This document shows positions 36,473 to 46,600 of a stretch of 64,000 bases of DNA, piece after piece (the stretch's first letter is position 1; every line of letters starts with the position of its first letter). The notes under the pieces were generated by a model. The model saw only the letters and a list, made by a program, of their open reading frames with translations, was not told the DNA's origin and searched no databases. This DNA is from Croceivirga sp. GTDB lineage: Bacteria > Bacteroidota > Bacteroidia > Flavobacteriales > Flavobacteriaceae. Where the stretch lies: positions 1-64,000 of the forward strand of contig JANQSA010000061.1 of the NCBI GenBank assembly GCA_028284285.1, given 5' to 3'. Position numbers and translations under genes: made by a program.

Positions 36473-37099
36473 GTGAAGTTGATCTAAAAATTAAACCTAT
36501 TCATCATAGCGGGAACTTTATTGTTTTCATTCGTCATTGCAGGATGTTCGACGGAGGATGCATCTGAAAGCGGACAGGAAACCGTAACCAACATCCCTTC
36601 CATAAAAGTGACAAAGGATACGGTGTATAGCGGATAGGACAAACGTTTCTCCGTGGATGTACAGTTTCAACATTTTGACCAACTGGGAAAATTATTAGTC
36701 ACTAAGATATCGGGAAATACAACCGATGTTGTTTCGGAGCTGACGATAAGTGAACTTACCAACCCTTATTCTTTTTCTTATGAAGTTGACACAGATGACC
36801 ATGAAACCTTTATCATGTCATTTGAAGTATCCGACACAAAGGGGGATTCTGGTATATCGGACAACTTGTATGTGGATACAAGGGTCGGTCTATTGACCAC
36901 TTTCACGAAACGGTTAGCCCGGATGACTGGTGCGTCCATGAGCGGAGAGTTGTTTCCCAATCCCAATCAAACCCATACCAACTATAACGTTGGTGGCACG
37001 GATTTGGGTATTTTTTGGGAAATGGCCAATGGCAGCACAGGCAGCTTTTATGGTGATACTTATGTCGCTTGGAAGAAACTGCTGTCCTTCACCGCTTAA
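36473..37099 (+). pseudogene. Broken lipoprotein gene with two in-frame stops and a truncated DUF4185-like end
   Basis: A single frame beginning GTG at 36473 encodes a lipoprotein signal (LFIIAGTLLFSFVIAGC) and a 200-residue ectodomain, but is interrupted by TAA at 36485-36487 and TAG at 36635-36637. The only intact stretch is 36653-37099. Its end (NVGGTDLGIFWEMANGS, YGDTYVAW) looks like the opening of a DUF4185 beta-propeller that then stops abruptly. Three lesions in one gene make a sequencing error unlikely. Confidence 0.75.
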
Positions 37100-37100
37100 A

Positions 37101-37682
37101 TCAACTGTATATGTTGGAGATCTTCACCTTTTTGGGTTCTAAAATATTCTTCCCATAGGCGGTAAAATAGCTGTGATCCTGCAAAAACGTATTGTTGTTT
37201 GTTATCCATTCCTCATCCGTAAAGGTCCATCCGAGCTCCATTTCCCATTCAGAGCGCAGCATTTCCCGATATATAGGATAGCTCTCAAAAGATAAATGAA
37301 TAAGGTCTGCATCGCAGATAACCTCCTCCAAAATATGTTTGGGACGCTGAGGTATTCTTGTTGCCCCGATGCAGTCCAAAATGATAGTGATCTTATCTTC
37401 GGGATACTCTTGTTCCGACAACCATTTTTTAGCCAAACGCATACTTACTTCTTCATGACCGCTATAGCATTCTATATGTCCCAAATCATGAAAAGCTGCC
37501 CCAAGCAAAACCATTTCCAATTCACCTTCGGCTAAATTCTCAGCTCTACCGATTCTTCCTGCACCTTCCAATACCGTTAAGGTATGATGTAGGTTGTGAA
37601 ATACTCTGTTTTTTGGCTGTTCTGCTATGATTCGCTGCGCTACATAGACAGCAGCGCGAAGTACGATATGTTGATTGCTCAT
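37101..37682 (-). CDS. HD-domain metal-dependent phosphohydrolase
   Basis: A 193-residue cytoplasmic protein from the ATG at 37682 (a start 54 bp further upstream is also open). It shows the HD superfamily ligands: FHNLHHTLTVLEGA near 27, LLGAAFHDLGHIE near 57 and VICDADLIHL near 120. The stand-alone HD fold suggests a nucleotide phosphohydrolase or phosphodiesterase; the substrate is not evident. It ends directly against the convergent lipoprotein pseudogene and follows the DUF481-like gene by 110 bp. Confidence 0.85.
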   Translation of the reverse strand: MSNQHIVLRAAVYVAQRIIAEQPKNRVFHNLHHTLTVLEGAGRIGRAENLAEGELEMVLLGAAFHDLGHIECYSGHEEVSMRLAKKWLSEQEYPEDKITIILDCIGATRIPQRPKHILEEVICDADLIHLSFESYPIYREMLRSEWEMELGWTFTDEEWITNNNTFLQDHSYFTAYGKNILEPKKVKISNIYS

Positions 37683-37792
37683 TTTGTTTGTTTTTATCTT
37701 GTTAATCCTTTCAGATTGTTTACTATCCATACCCAACCAGAAATCCCATTTTAAGGTAATGGGTATCCAATAGTTTACCCCCCTGCGTTAGG

Positions 37793-38686
37793 TTACCATT
37801 CCCACCCAATTCCGGTTCTTACAATATAATCTGTTTCACTTGCATTCTCTGCCGGTCGGTTATCATAATTAAGCGAAACGCCAAGTCTTACGAAAAGGTC
37901 CAAAGGGAGTTCATACTTTGTGTCAAAATTAATATCTGTCCGGTATCGCCCGGTCTCGGTCAGACCGGAGTATCCCATAAAATTCAATACCAACTCCAGA
38001 TCCCCCGTATCATAAAGATTCAATTCGCTGCCCAAATATCCTTCCCAGGTGTTGCGGTTTGATGTTTCGTTGGCGAACCGCTCCAGGTTGTTGTTAAAGC
38101 CCACTTTCACCCCCCAGTACGCCTTGTTGGAACTAATAATGAATTTACCCATTCCCACCTGGGAGTTGGCGCGCAGGTCAATGAGTTGTTCGGTGTTCGA
38201 AAGTGCAGCAATAGTACCGATCAAATACCAGTTTTTGGTTAAAATACGACGGTAGTTAAAAAGACCGTCTGTTCGGCTTACGGGCTCTACATCATTTTGA
38301 CTGGATCGTATGATGTTATAGGAGAGATCTGCCTCCCATTTATCGGTTTTGTAGCCCATTGAACTGCGCAAGGAAAATTGACGTAAGTTCTGGGCCTTTG
38401 TCAAATTGAAACCTACTTCTATGGCTGCACTGAAACGGTTAGCAAACCCTTCCTTAAACGGTACCAAATAGACGATCTCATTCTTAAAACAGCTAATATA
38501 AACAGAGTCACGATCAAAGACCTTTATCCTTTGATCGGGAAGGGAAGCAATTCGCCCGTGATACAGGGCTTCCTCAATGCTTACTACAAATTTTGACTCC
38601 GTAAAGATCTCTTTGATGTCTAACCACTTCACCCTAAAGTTTTCGTCGCCATAGGGAGCATCAATCTCGAGCACCCCTTTGTCCAT
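37793..38686 (-). CDS. DUF481-type outer-membrane beta-barrel, signal peptide upstream of the first usual start codon
   Basis: The 297 residues from the first ATG form a DUF481-like barrel (SLRSSMGYKTDKWEADLSYN, LFNYRRILTKNWYLIGTI, GYLGSELNLYDTGDLEL), ending in the aromatic GWEW. The N-terminus is incomplete: the same frame continues upstream to about 38809 and encodes an excellent signal peptide (HLALLLLFLCCCETWGQSDT), followed by a strand leading into the annotated start. No ATG, GTG or TTG occurs in that extension before the stop; ATA at 38809 is the nearest non-standard candidate. Either a rare start is used or the start was lost. It appears to be the last gene of the operon from 42014. 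Confidence 0.75.
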   Translation of the reverse strand: MDKGVLEIDAPYGDENFRVKWLDIKEIFTESKFVVSIEEALYHGRIASLPDQRIKVFDRDSVYISCFKNEIVYLVPFKEGFANRFSAAIEVGFNLTKAQNLRQFSLRSSMGYKTDKWEADLSYNIIRSSQNDVEPVSRTDGLFNYRRILTKNWYLIGTIAALSNTEQLIDLRANSQVGMGKFIISSNKAYWGVKVGFNNNLERFANETSNRNTWEGYLGSELNLYDTGDLELVLNFMGYSGLTETGRYRTDINFDTKYELPLDLFVRLGVSLNYDNRPAENASETDYIVRTGIGWEW

Positions 38687-38855
38687 TTTTTTTATTTCAC
38701 CAATGATGGTATTTCCCGAATCAAAAACAAGCGTATCGGACTGCCCCCATGTTTCACAACAACAAAGAAATAGTAGTAACAGCGCTAAATGACTTCTTTG
38801 TAAACCTATTTCCTCAACTTTTTAATGTTCCTACCGGATTCTTATTTGAACAGAC

Positions 38856-39952
38856 TTAATATAAAAACTCAAAATTATTTATCCAAAGTTCACTGCCAAC
38901 GGCCCCTGTGAAAAAATCGCCCAAGGCACTGGAAGAAAATACCACGGTAACATGGGTGGGTGTTTCTGTTGCATCTCCCCATGACTCTCCTTCACGAATA
39001 TTGGCGTACTCAAATTCCGGTTCAGAGGCCGATAGCTCCCCATATTTTATCTCAACTTCAAGATTACTCCAGTCGGCTACTTCCGTTCCACTTCTAAACC
39101 ATCCCGTTCCTATTCGCTCTATAGCGTCCCCATCCCTTTTTTCCAATAATACATAGACATCACATTGGTCCCCGCCAGGAAGCACATTACCGTCAGCATC
39201 TTCATAAGACGTTCCCGGGAAATATCTAAAATCAACACGAAATGCCCTGGGTCGTCCATTAAATGGGGTGCCGAAATCTATGTTTGACCTGGGGTCGGTC
39301 GGATTGGGAAATCCTTCCGTGAACTTCCCTGTAAAAAGCGTAGCTGCGGCCATTCGGACTAATAAGGGTGCTGCTACACTGGTCAGGCGTGCCGCCAGAT
39401 CCCCACCTCCCAGATCCTCCGAATTAGTGTTGGCATCCCCTGCTATGGCTACCGCTCTGTTAGCCGTGCCCCAAACCGTACTTTCCGCATTTTCTCCCGG
39501 TTGTTGATAATTACCCACAGCATACCAAAGATCAAAATCGCTATTCGGAAGTTGTGGATTAGGCAAAGCAGGAACAGCATTCACCGACCAGACGGCTATT
39601 GAGCCGTCTTCTGCAGTTACCGTGTATTGCACCGGAACCAGGAAGTCCTGCGGTTCCTCTCCGGAAGGAGAAATCTCTGCCAGGGGGATATTTGAATATC
39701 TGAGGGAACCAGGCCGGTAAGGTCAGCGCCTTCACTCATGGGGATCAATATGCTAAGTTCTTCATTATTTATAGTGGTTACCCCTGCCTGACCTGGCAAT
39801 TGAAAGGTTCTGATCTCTTTAAACCAGGAAAGACCAAATGTATCTTCCTCTATACACGATTCCAGCCCGATAAGGCAGAATGCCAAAATAATAAGTAGCA
39901 GTCTATTCCGCTCTGTTCTTTTTAGATTAAAGTTCTCTTTTTTCGTGATCAT
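38856..39952 (-). pseudogene. PCMD-type lipoprotein, split by a one-base frameshift
   Basis: Two overlapping frames make one protein of about 365 residues. The first (39952 down to about 39685) has a lipobox (LIGLESC) and a beta-domain ending LVPSDIQIS. The second resumes as LAEISPSGEEPQDFLVPVQY, then TVTAEDGS, and continues into a beta-sandwich with FDLWYAVGNYQQPGENAEST resembling the putative carbohydrate-binding PCMD domain. The break is at a run of five G (39683-39687); one extra base restores the frame. It may be a real mutation, slipped-strand switching or an assembly error. It lies 25 bp after the barrel gene at 39978. Confidence 0.75.
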
Positions 39953-39977
39953 AACATGACTTTACGAATTAATGGGT

Positions 39978-40697
39978 TTAGAAATAGTAGGCTACACCTA
40001 GGTTGAGCTGAAGCAGGTTAAGTCTCAAATCTATATCGGATTCCACAACCCGTTGACGGTTCTCTTCATCGTCATTTACCACCTCTTCTTCAATACGGGT
40101 GGAAAAACCCGCAATATCAACCGTGGTTTCAAATGCCCAATGCCGGTCAAAGAACAAAATGAGTCCCGGACTTACCCCAAGGTCAATATCAATGAAATCA
40201 CCTTCTGTTTTGTTTATTTCATTCTCCAGGAATTCCCGTTGCAATGACTCGCCCAGGGTCAATCCCAATTCTGTTTGGATCAATATTTGTAATTGTCCTT
40301 TTCCGACGGGAATATAGTTACGCATATTGGGGGCAAATGATATGCCCTGTTCCAAACGCTTAGACGTAACATTTTCCCCATTTTCATCCAGAAAGGTTAT
40401 TTCTTCTCGCTCCCTGCCGTAAGCGACTGACATACCGATAGTCATGTTATCTTTTAATGCATAACCTCCGTTCCCAATTACTCTGTAATTATATCTATCC
40501 TGGTCAAGGACCTGCCTAAAGAGTTGGTCTTCATTTTCGGCATTACGTGAACTGAATGCAAAGGTGAGGGAGCTGTAAAACCGACCTTTAGTTATCCTGA
40601 AATTATCGGTATTATCCTCTAATGTGGCTTGTGAATACCCAAAGGTGGTATGGAGTAGCACAATTAGTACAGCGAATCGTATCGTATAGTTTTTCAT
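39978..40697 (-). CDS. Outer-membrane beta-barrel protein (OMP_b-brl type)
   Basis: A 239-residue protein with signal peptide (FAVLIVLLHTTFGYSQ), a series of amphipathic strands (KGRFYSSLTFAFSSRN, NMTIGMSVAYGREREEI, GKGQLQILIQTELGLTLGE) and a C-terminal aromatic end (LNLGVAYYF), as expected for a small eight- to ten-stranded barrel. The ligand is unknown. It lies 12 bp after the serine-hydrolase gene and 25 bp before the PCMD-type lipoprotein gene, so the group probably forms one envelope operon. Confidence 0.8.
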   Translation of the reverse strand: MKNYTIRFAVLIVLLHTTFGYSQATLEDNTDNFRITKGRFYSSLTFAFSSRNAENEDQLFRQVLDQDRYNYRVIGNGGYALKDNMTIGMSVAYGREREEITFLDENGENVTSKRLEQGISFAPNMRNYIPVGKGQLQILIQTELGLTLGESLQREFLENEINKTEGDFIDIDLGVSPGLILFFDRHWAFETTVDIAGFSTRIEEEVVNDDEENRQRVVESDIDLRLNLLQLNLGVAYYF

Positions 40698-40709
40698 GGA
40701 TACAAGAAA

Positions 40710-42014
40710 TTATTTGGAAATTAGGTATTTAGCTATGGCGTGATAGGCTGGTAATGATGTAGGGTCAATCCTGGCGTTTTTTGCTTGCGGATGTGAGGCA
40801 AACCGAACGAGTACCATCTCGGCCAAAGGATCAATGTAGATGGTTTGTCCGTGTACACCCCTTGCGGCAAAAGCACCGTGTTCGTTATGGGTAATCCACC
40901 ACATGTTCCGGTAACTCCAATTCTTTAATGATGTACCATAAATGGATTGATTGAATGCTTCTCGATTTCCTCCATTTCTAATGTCCGCTACAACACGGGA
41001 AGGCAATATTTGTTGTTTGTTGAACTTCCCGTTCTTGCGGATCATTTCGCCAAACAGCGCCATATCTCTCATGTTTGCACTAAATCCACCCCCGGCGAAA
41101 GCAATTCCAGCGCCGTCCACCTGGAAATAGCCATCCACATGGGTGCCAAGTGGTTTCCAAATGCGCTCCGACAATAATTCGGAAAGGCTCTTTCCGGTCG
41201 TCCGGGAAATGATCCAGCCCATTACATCCGTATTGATCGTTTTATAGCCAAAGACTTCCCCATGCTCCCCTTCTTTTTGGACTGTTACCAAATAATCGTA
41301 GTAGTTTGTAGGGCCATCATAAGAGGAGGGTTTCGGAAAGGGATTGCCAGCCGCAGAAAATGCCCAGATTTCAGCATTGGGGTCGGAATAGTCCTCGCTG
41401 TATTTTAGACCTGTGGTCATATCCAGGATCTGTCGGATTGTAGCATCACCGAATGCGGAATTCTTTAATTCAGGGATATAGTTCGTTCCTGTTTTGTTTT
41501 CATCCAACAAACCTTCTTCGATAAGCAAAGCCCCAAGGGTTCCGGTAAATGTTTTGCTGACCGACATCGCAGCATGAACACCATCAGGTTTTAACTCACC
41601 AAAATACTTTTCGTAGATGATTTTTCCTTTGTGTAAAATCAAGATACCATCGGTATAGTTCCTTAAAAGGGATTCCTTCCAGGTCATGGTTTTTTCACTA
41701 TTCCATGGAAGGAACGTTATTGCATCAATGTTCGGGTCAAGCTTTACTTGAAGTTCATATTGATTGGTGGCTGCTGCATTCACCACTGTCGTCGGCAGAA
41801 ATTGTCGCATATGACAAACACTGTAGCGCAAGGCCGGAAACCTAAAGAAACTTCCGTCAATGGCCGATATTACCTTATCCTTTGGGGGTGGGAACCCCTG
41901 CATCCATCCCATTTCAACAGGATTTGACTGCTCCGCTGTCACTATTTCCTGGGCGTTGGTCTTAACGCAAATCAATGTCAAAAACATCAGTCCAATACCA
42001 ATTTTCATATTCAT
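40710..42014 (-). CDS. Exported serine hydrolase of the beta-lactamase/class C family
   Basis: A 434-residue hydrolase with a signal peptide (IGLMFLTLICVKTNAQ) and the serine beta-lactamase/DD-peptidase fold. The nucleophile motif is S151-V-S-K154, a Tyr-containing motif follows near residue 190 (LDMTTGLKYSEDYSD), and HGVHGQTIYI near 388 supplies the KTG-equivalent. These features fit the 6-aminohexanoate-dimer hydrolase/esterase branch more than true beta-lactamases, so resistance should not be assumed. It heads the envelope operon running to 37793. Confidence 0.85.
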   Translation of the reverse strand: MNMKIGIGLMFLTLICVKTNAQEIVTAEQSNPVEMGWMQGFPPPKDKVISAIDGSFFRFPALRYSVCHMRQFLPTTVVNAAATNQYELQVKLDPNIDAITFLPWNSEKTMTWKESLLRNYTDGILILHKGKIIYEKYFGELKPDGVHAAMSVSKTFTGTLGALLIEEGLLDENKTGTNYIPELKNSAFGDATIRQILDMTTGLKYSEDYSDPNAEIWAFSAAGNPFPKPSSYDGPTNYYDYLVTVQKEGEHGEVFGYKTINTDVMGWIISRTTGKSLSELLSERIWKPLGTHVDGYFQVDGAGIAFAGGGFSANMRDMALFGEMIRKNGKFNKQQILPSRVVADIRNGGNREAFNQSIYGTSLKNWSYRNMWWITHNEHGAFAARGVHGQTIYIDPLAEMVLVRFASHPQAKNARIDPTSLPAYHAIAKYLISK

Positions 42015-42745
42015 AGCTTCTTTTTTAATTACAAATGCCTGTATTTGGCAATAGGGACATTTTCAGGTTTTGAATACCATTGCCAAAACCGACAACCGAC
42101 GTTGTTACTAAATTGACCAATTCATCATATTGCCGCCTACGGGGACCACATTTCCAAGGTCTTGCTGTATTTTGTGGGCGTGCTTTCCCAATGCCGTTTC
42201 CTCTACCTGTGCTATTGCAGATTGTTACTACAATCAAAAAGTGTATCATGATGCATCGGTCTTAATTTTGCCTATTAAAAGATAAGAAAAATCACACGGA
42301 ACACTGTGATATATGTATTACTTCTGACACCTGACCTGAATTTGAAAAAGCAGTATGGGTCGAGACAAAAAGGGGAGACGTTCAGGAATCCTAAAATACC
42401 ATTATATATAACTAACAAGAAGTACTGATTTTTAGGGGAATACATTACAACTATGCCTTGGTTAACAAGCTGTAATAGAGACCAAAGACCGGATTATTAA
42501 AACCCCGAAAGTAGTAATCCAGGTTGATCTTAAATGGATTTTGCCTAACACACCCGCATAAACTTCCCTGAAAGCCTGAAATGCCGGCTTGAATATGAAA
42601 AGGACGCCTTATTGACCATAGTCGTTTAGGGTGAACTAATGGAATGCGACACGTTGAACTGCTTCAAATACAAATGGAATTATTAAATTGACAAGCATTA
42701 TTCAGTACAGTAATTGGAATAGTTCCAAGCTTTTTTGCATCAGGT
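42015..42745. other. 730-bp intergenic region with a possible 38-codon relic
   Basis: No intact gene. On the minus strand 42108-42224 encodes a protein-like stretch (AQVEETALGKHAHKIQQ, then VVPVGGNMMNWSI and a stop) preceded by a stop and lacking a start, so it may be the end of a lost gene; I could not assign a family. The rest (42250-42745) is AT-rich and shows no recognisable feature. It should contain the hemG promoter. Confidence 0.3.
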
Positions 42746-43273
42746 ATGGCCAGAAAAATTGCAATACTCTATTCTTCGGTAGACGGGCAAACATTAAAAA
42801 TTTGCAAGGCGCTTAGCGACCAACTGCAACAAAACGACCAAAGTGTTGAAGTATTTTCCGTGAATGATTTTAACGGAGAGGTGGCGGCTTATGACGTATT
42901 TGTCATTGGCGCAAGTATTCGATATGGGGTCCACAACGACAAAATAATTGACTTTATTGCTACCCAAAAAGCGCAACTGGATTCCGTAAAAACAGCCTTC
43001 TTTTCTGTAAATCTTGTGGCCAGAAAGCCTGAAAAGAATGCTCCTGATACAAATCCTTACGTTATAAAGTTCTTTAAGTCCATACATTGGAAACCCACCC
43101 TGGTTGAAGTATTTGCCGGGAAACTTGACTACAAAAAATACCCTTTTTTCGATAGGATCATGATTCAATTCATTATGTGGATGACCAAGGGCCCCACAAA
43201 TGCAAATGCGGAAATTGAATATACGGATTGGAGTAAAGTAAAGGAGTTCGGAAAGCAATTGAGTGCGCTTTGA
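42746..43273 (+). CDS. hemG: Menaquinone-dependent protoporphyrinogen IX dehydrogenase
   Basis: A flavodoxin-fold enzyme that oxidises protoporphyrinogen IX to protoporphyrin IX, passing electrons to menaquinone at the inner membrane. The 175 residues match E. coli-type HemG closely: FMN loop SSVDGQTLKI at 10-19, VIGASIRYG near 53, the hallmark FFSVNLVARKPEKN near 88 and the long-chain insertion typical of the family (YPFFDRIMIQFIMWM), then YTDWSKV. Bacteroidota more often use other oxidases, so its presence next to ccsBA and near hemA suggests a local heme-supply group for the cytochrome genes. Confidence 0.93.
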   Translation: MARKIAILYSSVDGQTLKICKALSDQLQQNDQSVEVFSVNDFNGEVAAYDVFVIGASIRYGVHNDKIIDFIATQKAQLDSVKTAFFSVNLVARKPEKNAPDTNPYVIKFFKSIHWKPTLVEVFAGKLDYKKYPFFDRIMIQFIMWMTKGPTNANAEIEYTDWSKVKEFGKQLSAL

Positions 43274-43606
43274 AAAAACGATTAAACCCACCGATATCCC
43301 CATTGTACTTATTACCACTATGCATGACTTTAAAATACAAGTAGGGTTACCCAAGGGCAAACGAAATTCCCTGCCCCTTTTTCTTTACATAATGGTTTTA
43401 TACCTGGATTGTGTTCATAGGGTACTATCCCGTATGAGGTAGCCATGACAATTATCATTATAATTCAATTGACTTTTGACTAGCTTACCACTTAGTTTTT
43501 GCGCATATGAAACGAACATGAATTTTTTTAATCAAAAACTTCAAACGGAGCAATGATTAAAACAAATTCATGAGAGAACGAGTGCAACGAGTGGTCGCAT
43601 CGGTTC

Positions 43607-43650
43607 TTAAATTTTTAAGTATGCTATTTTCAAATAGTTAAAAATTTTAA
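43607..43650 (+). promoter_or_regulatory. AT-rich hairpin overlapping the ribosome-binding region of ccsBA
   Basis: Outer arms TTAAATTTTTAA (43607-43618) and TTAAAAATTTTAA (43638-43650) pair over 12 bp with one bulge, and inside them CTATTT/AAATAG forms a second stem. The structure ends five bases before the ATG at 43655, so it could mask the ribosome-binding region. The rest of the 43274-43606 gap shows nothing recognisable. Confidence 0.4.
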
Positions 43651-43654
43651 ACAG

Positions 43655-46600
43655 ATGAAAAAAGTATTTGATACAATTACAAGGTCTTTGTATCCCTTTT
43701 TCAACACAAAGGCCGCAGCAGTTTATTTATTGGTATTTGCAGCGTCCATAGGAGTAGCCACCTTCATTGAAAATGATTACGGAACAAGCGCTGCCCAAAA
43801 AATGGTCTACCAGGCCTGGTGGTTTGAATTACTACTTCTCCTTTTTGGGATAACCGTAATCACAAATATCCGGACTTTCAGAATGATCAAACAGAAAAAA
43901 TGGGCATTGCTTGTTATCCATATTGCGATCATCGTGATTTTAATCGGTGCTGCCTTGACCCGTTATCTCGGATACGAAGGAATGATGCATATCCGGGAAA
44001 ACAGTTCATCTAACAGTTTTTTATCATCCAACAACTACTTGAAGTTCCATGTAAAGAAGAATGGGCGGGACTATTATTTTGACGAACCGGTACTGTTCGC
44101 TTCTTTGGGGAGCAACAAGTGGGAAGAATCCTATCTGATTGATGAAAGCCTCATAACCGCAAGGGTGACACACTTTATCCCCAACCCAAAGCGCGTGTTG
44201 AGTGAAGCAAGTGATGGGAAGCCTACATTGCAAATGGCAGTGGGAGGCCTTGAGGGTCGTGAAAATCACTTTATAATGGAAGGGGAAACCCAACGTTTTG
44301 GGAATGTGTTGTTCAATTTTAAGGATAGCCCGTTGTCCAGGGCAATAAACATTCGCTATCAGAATGAATCCTTAGAAATCAAACCTGTTATAGCCCTGAC
44401 CCAAACCAATATGACCACCCAGCAGAGGGATACGCTGCTTCCTGACCGTTATAGTCCTTTACTACTAAATGTTTTGTACTCCGATGGGTTAACTACTTTT
44501 GTTTTTACCGATTTTAAGAAAAAAGGACAATTCCAAATACAGTCGGAAGACCCCAAGGTCAAAAATGAAAGCATTGTTGGCCTGGCCCTTGATATCTCTG
44601 TAAACGATGAGAACAAAAAGACCTATATATTCGGCAGGAAAGGTAGCCCGGGAAATCCCCAGGCCCTGAAGATGAATGATATGGTACTGTCAGTTTCATA
44701 CGGTGCCAAAGAAATGACCGTGCCCTTTTCCATACGATTAAATGATTTTATCATGGATAAATATCCGGGTACCAACAGTGCCTCTTCTTATGCCAGTGAG
44801 GTGACCTTGATAGATAGCGAAAACAACGTAAACCTGGAGTATAGGATTTATATGAACAACATCCTAAATTATGGCGGCCATCGGTTTTTTCAGTCTTCTT
44901 TTGATACCGATGAAAAAGGAACCTATCTAAGTGTGAATAGTGATTTTTGGGGCACACTGGTCTCTTACATAGGCTATGGGTTATTAACCTTGGGGATGCT
45001 CATGACGCTTTTCAGTAAAAAGACACGATTCTATCAGGTTTCCCAAAAAATCAAAAAAATAAGGACTAACAGGCCGGCGCTTGCCCTTTTGGTTTTTCTG
45101 GTTACTCTCCCCGGCTATACGCAACCGGCAGAAAACATAGACTATACTGCCCATGCAGTACAATTGTCCCACGCCGAGAAATTTAGCAGCTTGGTAGTAC
45201 AGGATTTCAAGGGAAGGATGAAACCGGTCCATACCTTGTCCAGGGAAATCTTTCGAAAAGTGGCCCGTAAAGAAAGTTTATTTGGATTGACGGCCGATCA
45301 ACTCTTGTTGAGCCTTTTTGCAGATAAGGAAACCTGGCAGACCGTTCCCCTGGTCAAATTAGGCAAACACGAGGACTTGAAGGAAAAGCTAGGGCTCCAA
45401 GGTGAATTTGCAGCCTATAGGGACTTTTTTGATGAAAATGGAAAATACAGATTGCTGGATGAGGTTCGTAAGGCGTATGCTATGGAACCTGCGGACAGGG
45501 GTGTGTATGAAAAGGAACTGCTTAAAATAGATGAACGGGTAAATGTACTTAGAATGGCCTTCTCGGGTCGTTTGCTGAAGCTGGTTCCCGCTCCCGATGA
45601 TCCCAATGATACCTGGGTTCCTATTACCGCTAATGTCCCCGGCTCCAATGCCACACACGGTTCTTCCGATCCTCTAACAGATGGGTTTACCTCCTATGAA
45701 AATATCCTTAAGAAGGCTATGACTACGGGAGACTATACGGAGGCCAATGGTGTTTTGGACAAACTCCACGAGTATCAACAGGAATATGGGCGTGAGATCA
45801 TTCCGTCGGAATCAAGGATCAAGGCGGAAATAACGCTTAACCAATCCAAAGTATTCACCCGTTTGGCTGTATTTTACATTTTGCTTGGTATGGTGCTTTT
45901 GGGGTTGCTATTTCTTTCGGTCTTTAAACCCAAGTGGAATCTTAAAGGCGTGTATAGACTTCTCTTAGTATTGATTTTCCTTGGTTTTATTGTACATACT
46001 GTAGGTCTTGGGTTACGTTGGTATGTTTCGGAGAGAGCCCCTTGGAGCAATGGATACGAATCCATGATCTACATTGCATGGACCGCAACCCTGGCCGGAC
46101 TGATTTTTACCCGAAAGTCTTTGGGCGGCCTTGCGGCCACTACGGTATTGGCAGCTATCATCCTTTTTGTGGCCACATTGAGTTTTCTTGATCCGGAAAT
46201 AACCCCTTTAGTCCCCGTTTTAAAATCGTATTGGCTTACCATTCATGTGTCTCTTGTGGCAGGCAGCTATGGTTTTTTGATGCTTGGTGCCATCATTGGG
46301 CTGATCAATCTGACCCTAATGATCTTTATACGGAAATCCAATAGGGACAGGGTGAAAAGAATCGTCAAAGAAATGTCATATATCAGTGAGCTCACTCTGG
46401 TGGGAGGTTTGTTTATGTTAAGTGTGGGCACCTATCTTGGAGGCATCTGGGCCAATGAATCCTGGGGAAGGTATTGGGGCTGGGATGCCAAGGAAACCTG
46501 GGCTCTGGTGACGATACTGATTTATGCTTTTATCTTGCATATGAGGTTGATTCCCAAATTCAGGGGACTCTTTGCCTATAATCTGGCCAGTCTTTTTGGT

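Noticed and set aside
40710-42014. Beta-lactamase antibiotic-resistance gene
   Set aside because: Motifs (SVSK, HGVHG) and length fit the esterase/6-aminohexanoate-dimer-hydrolase branch; no evidence for beta-lactam hydrolysis.
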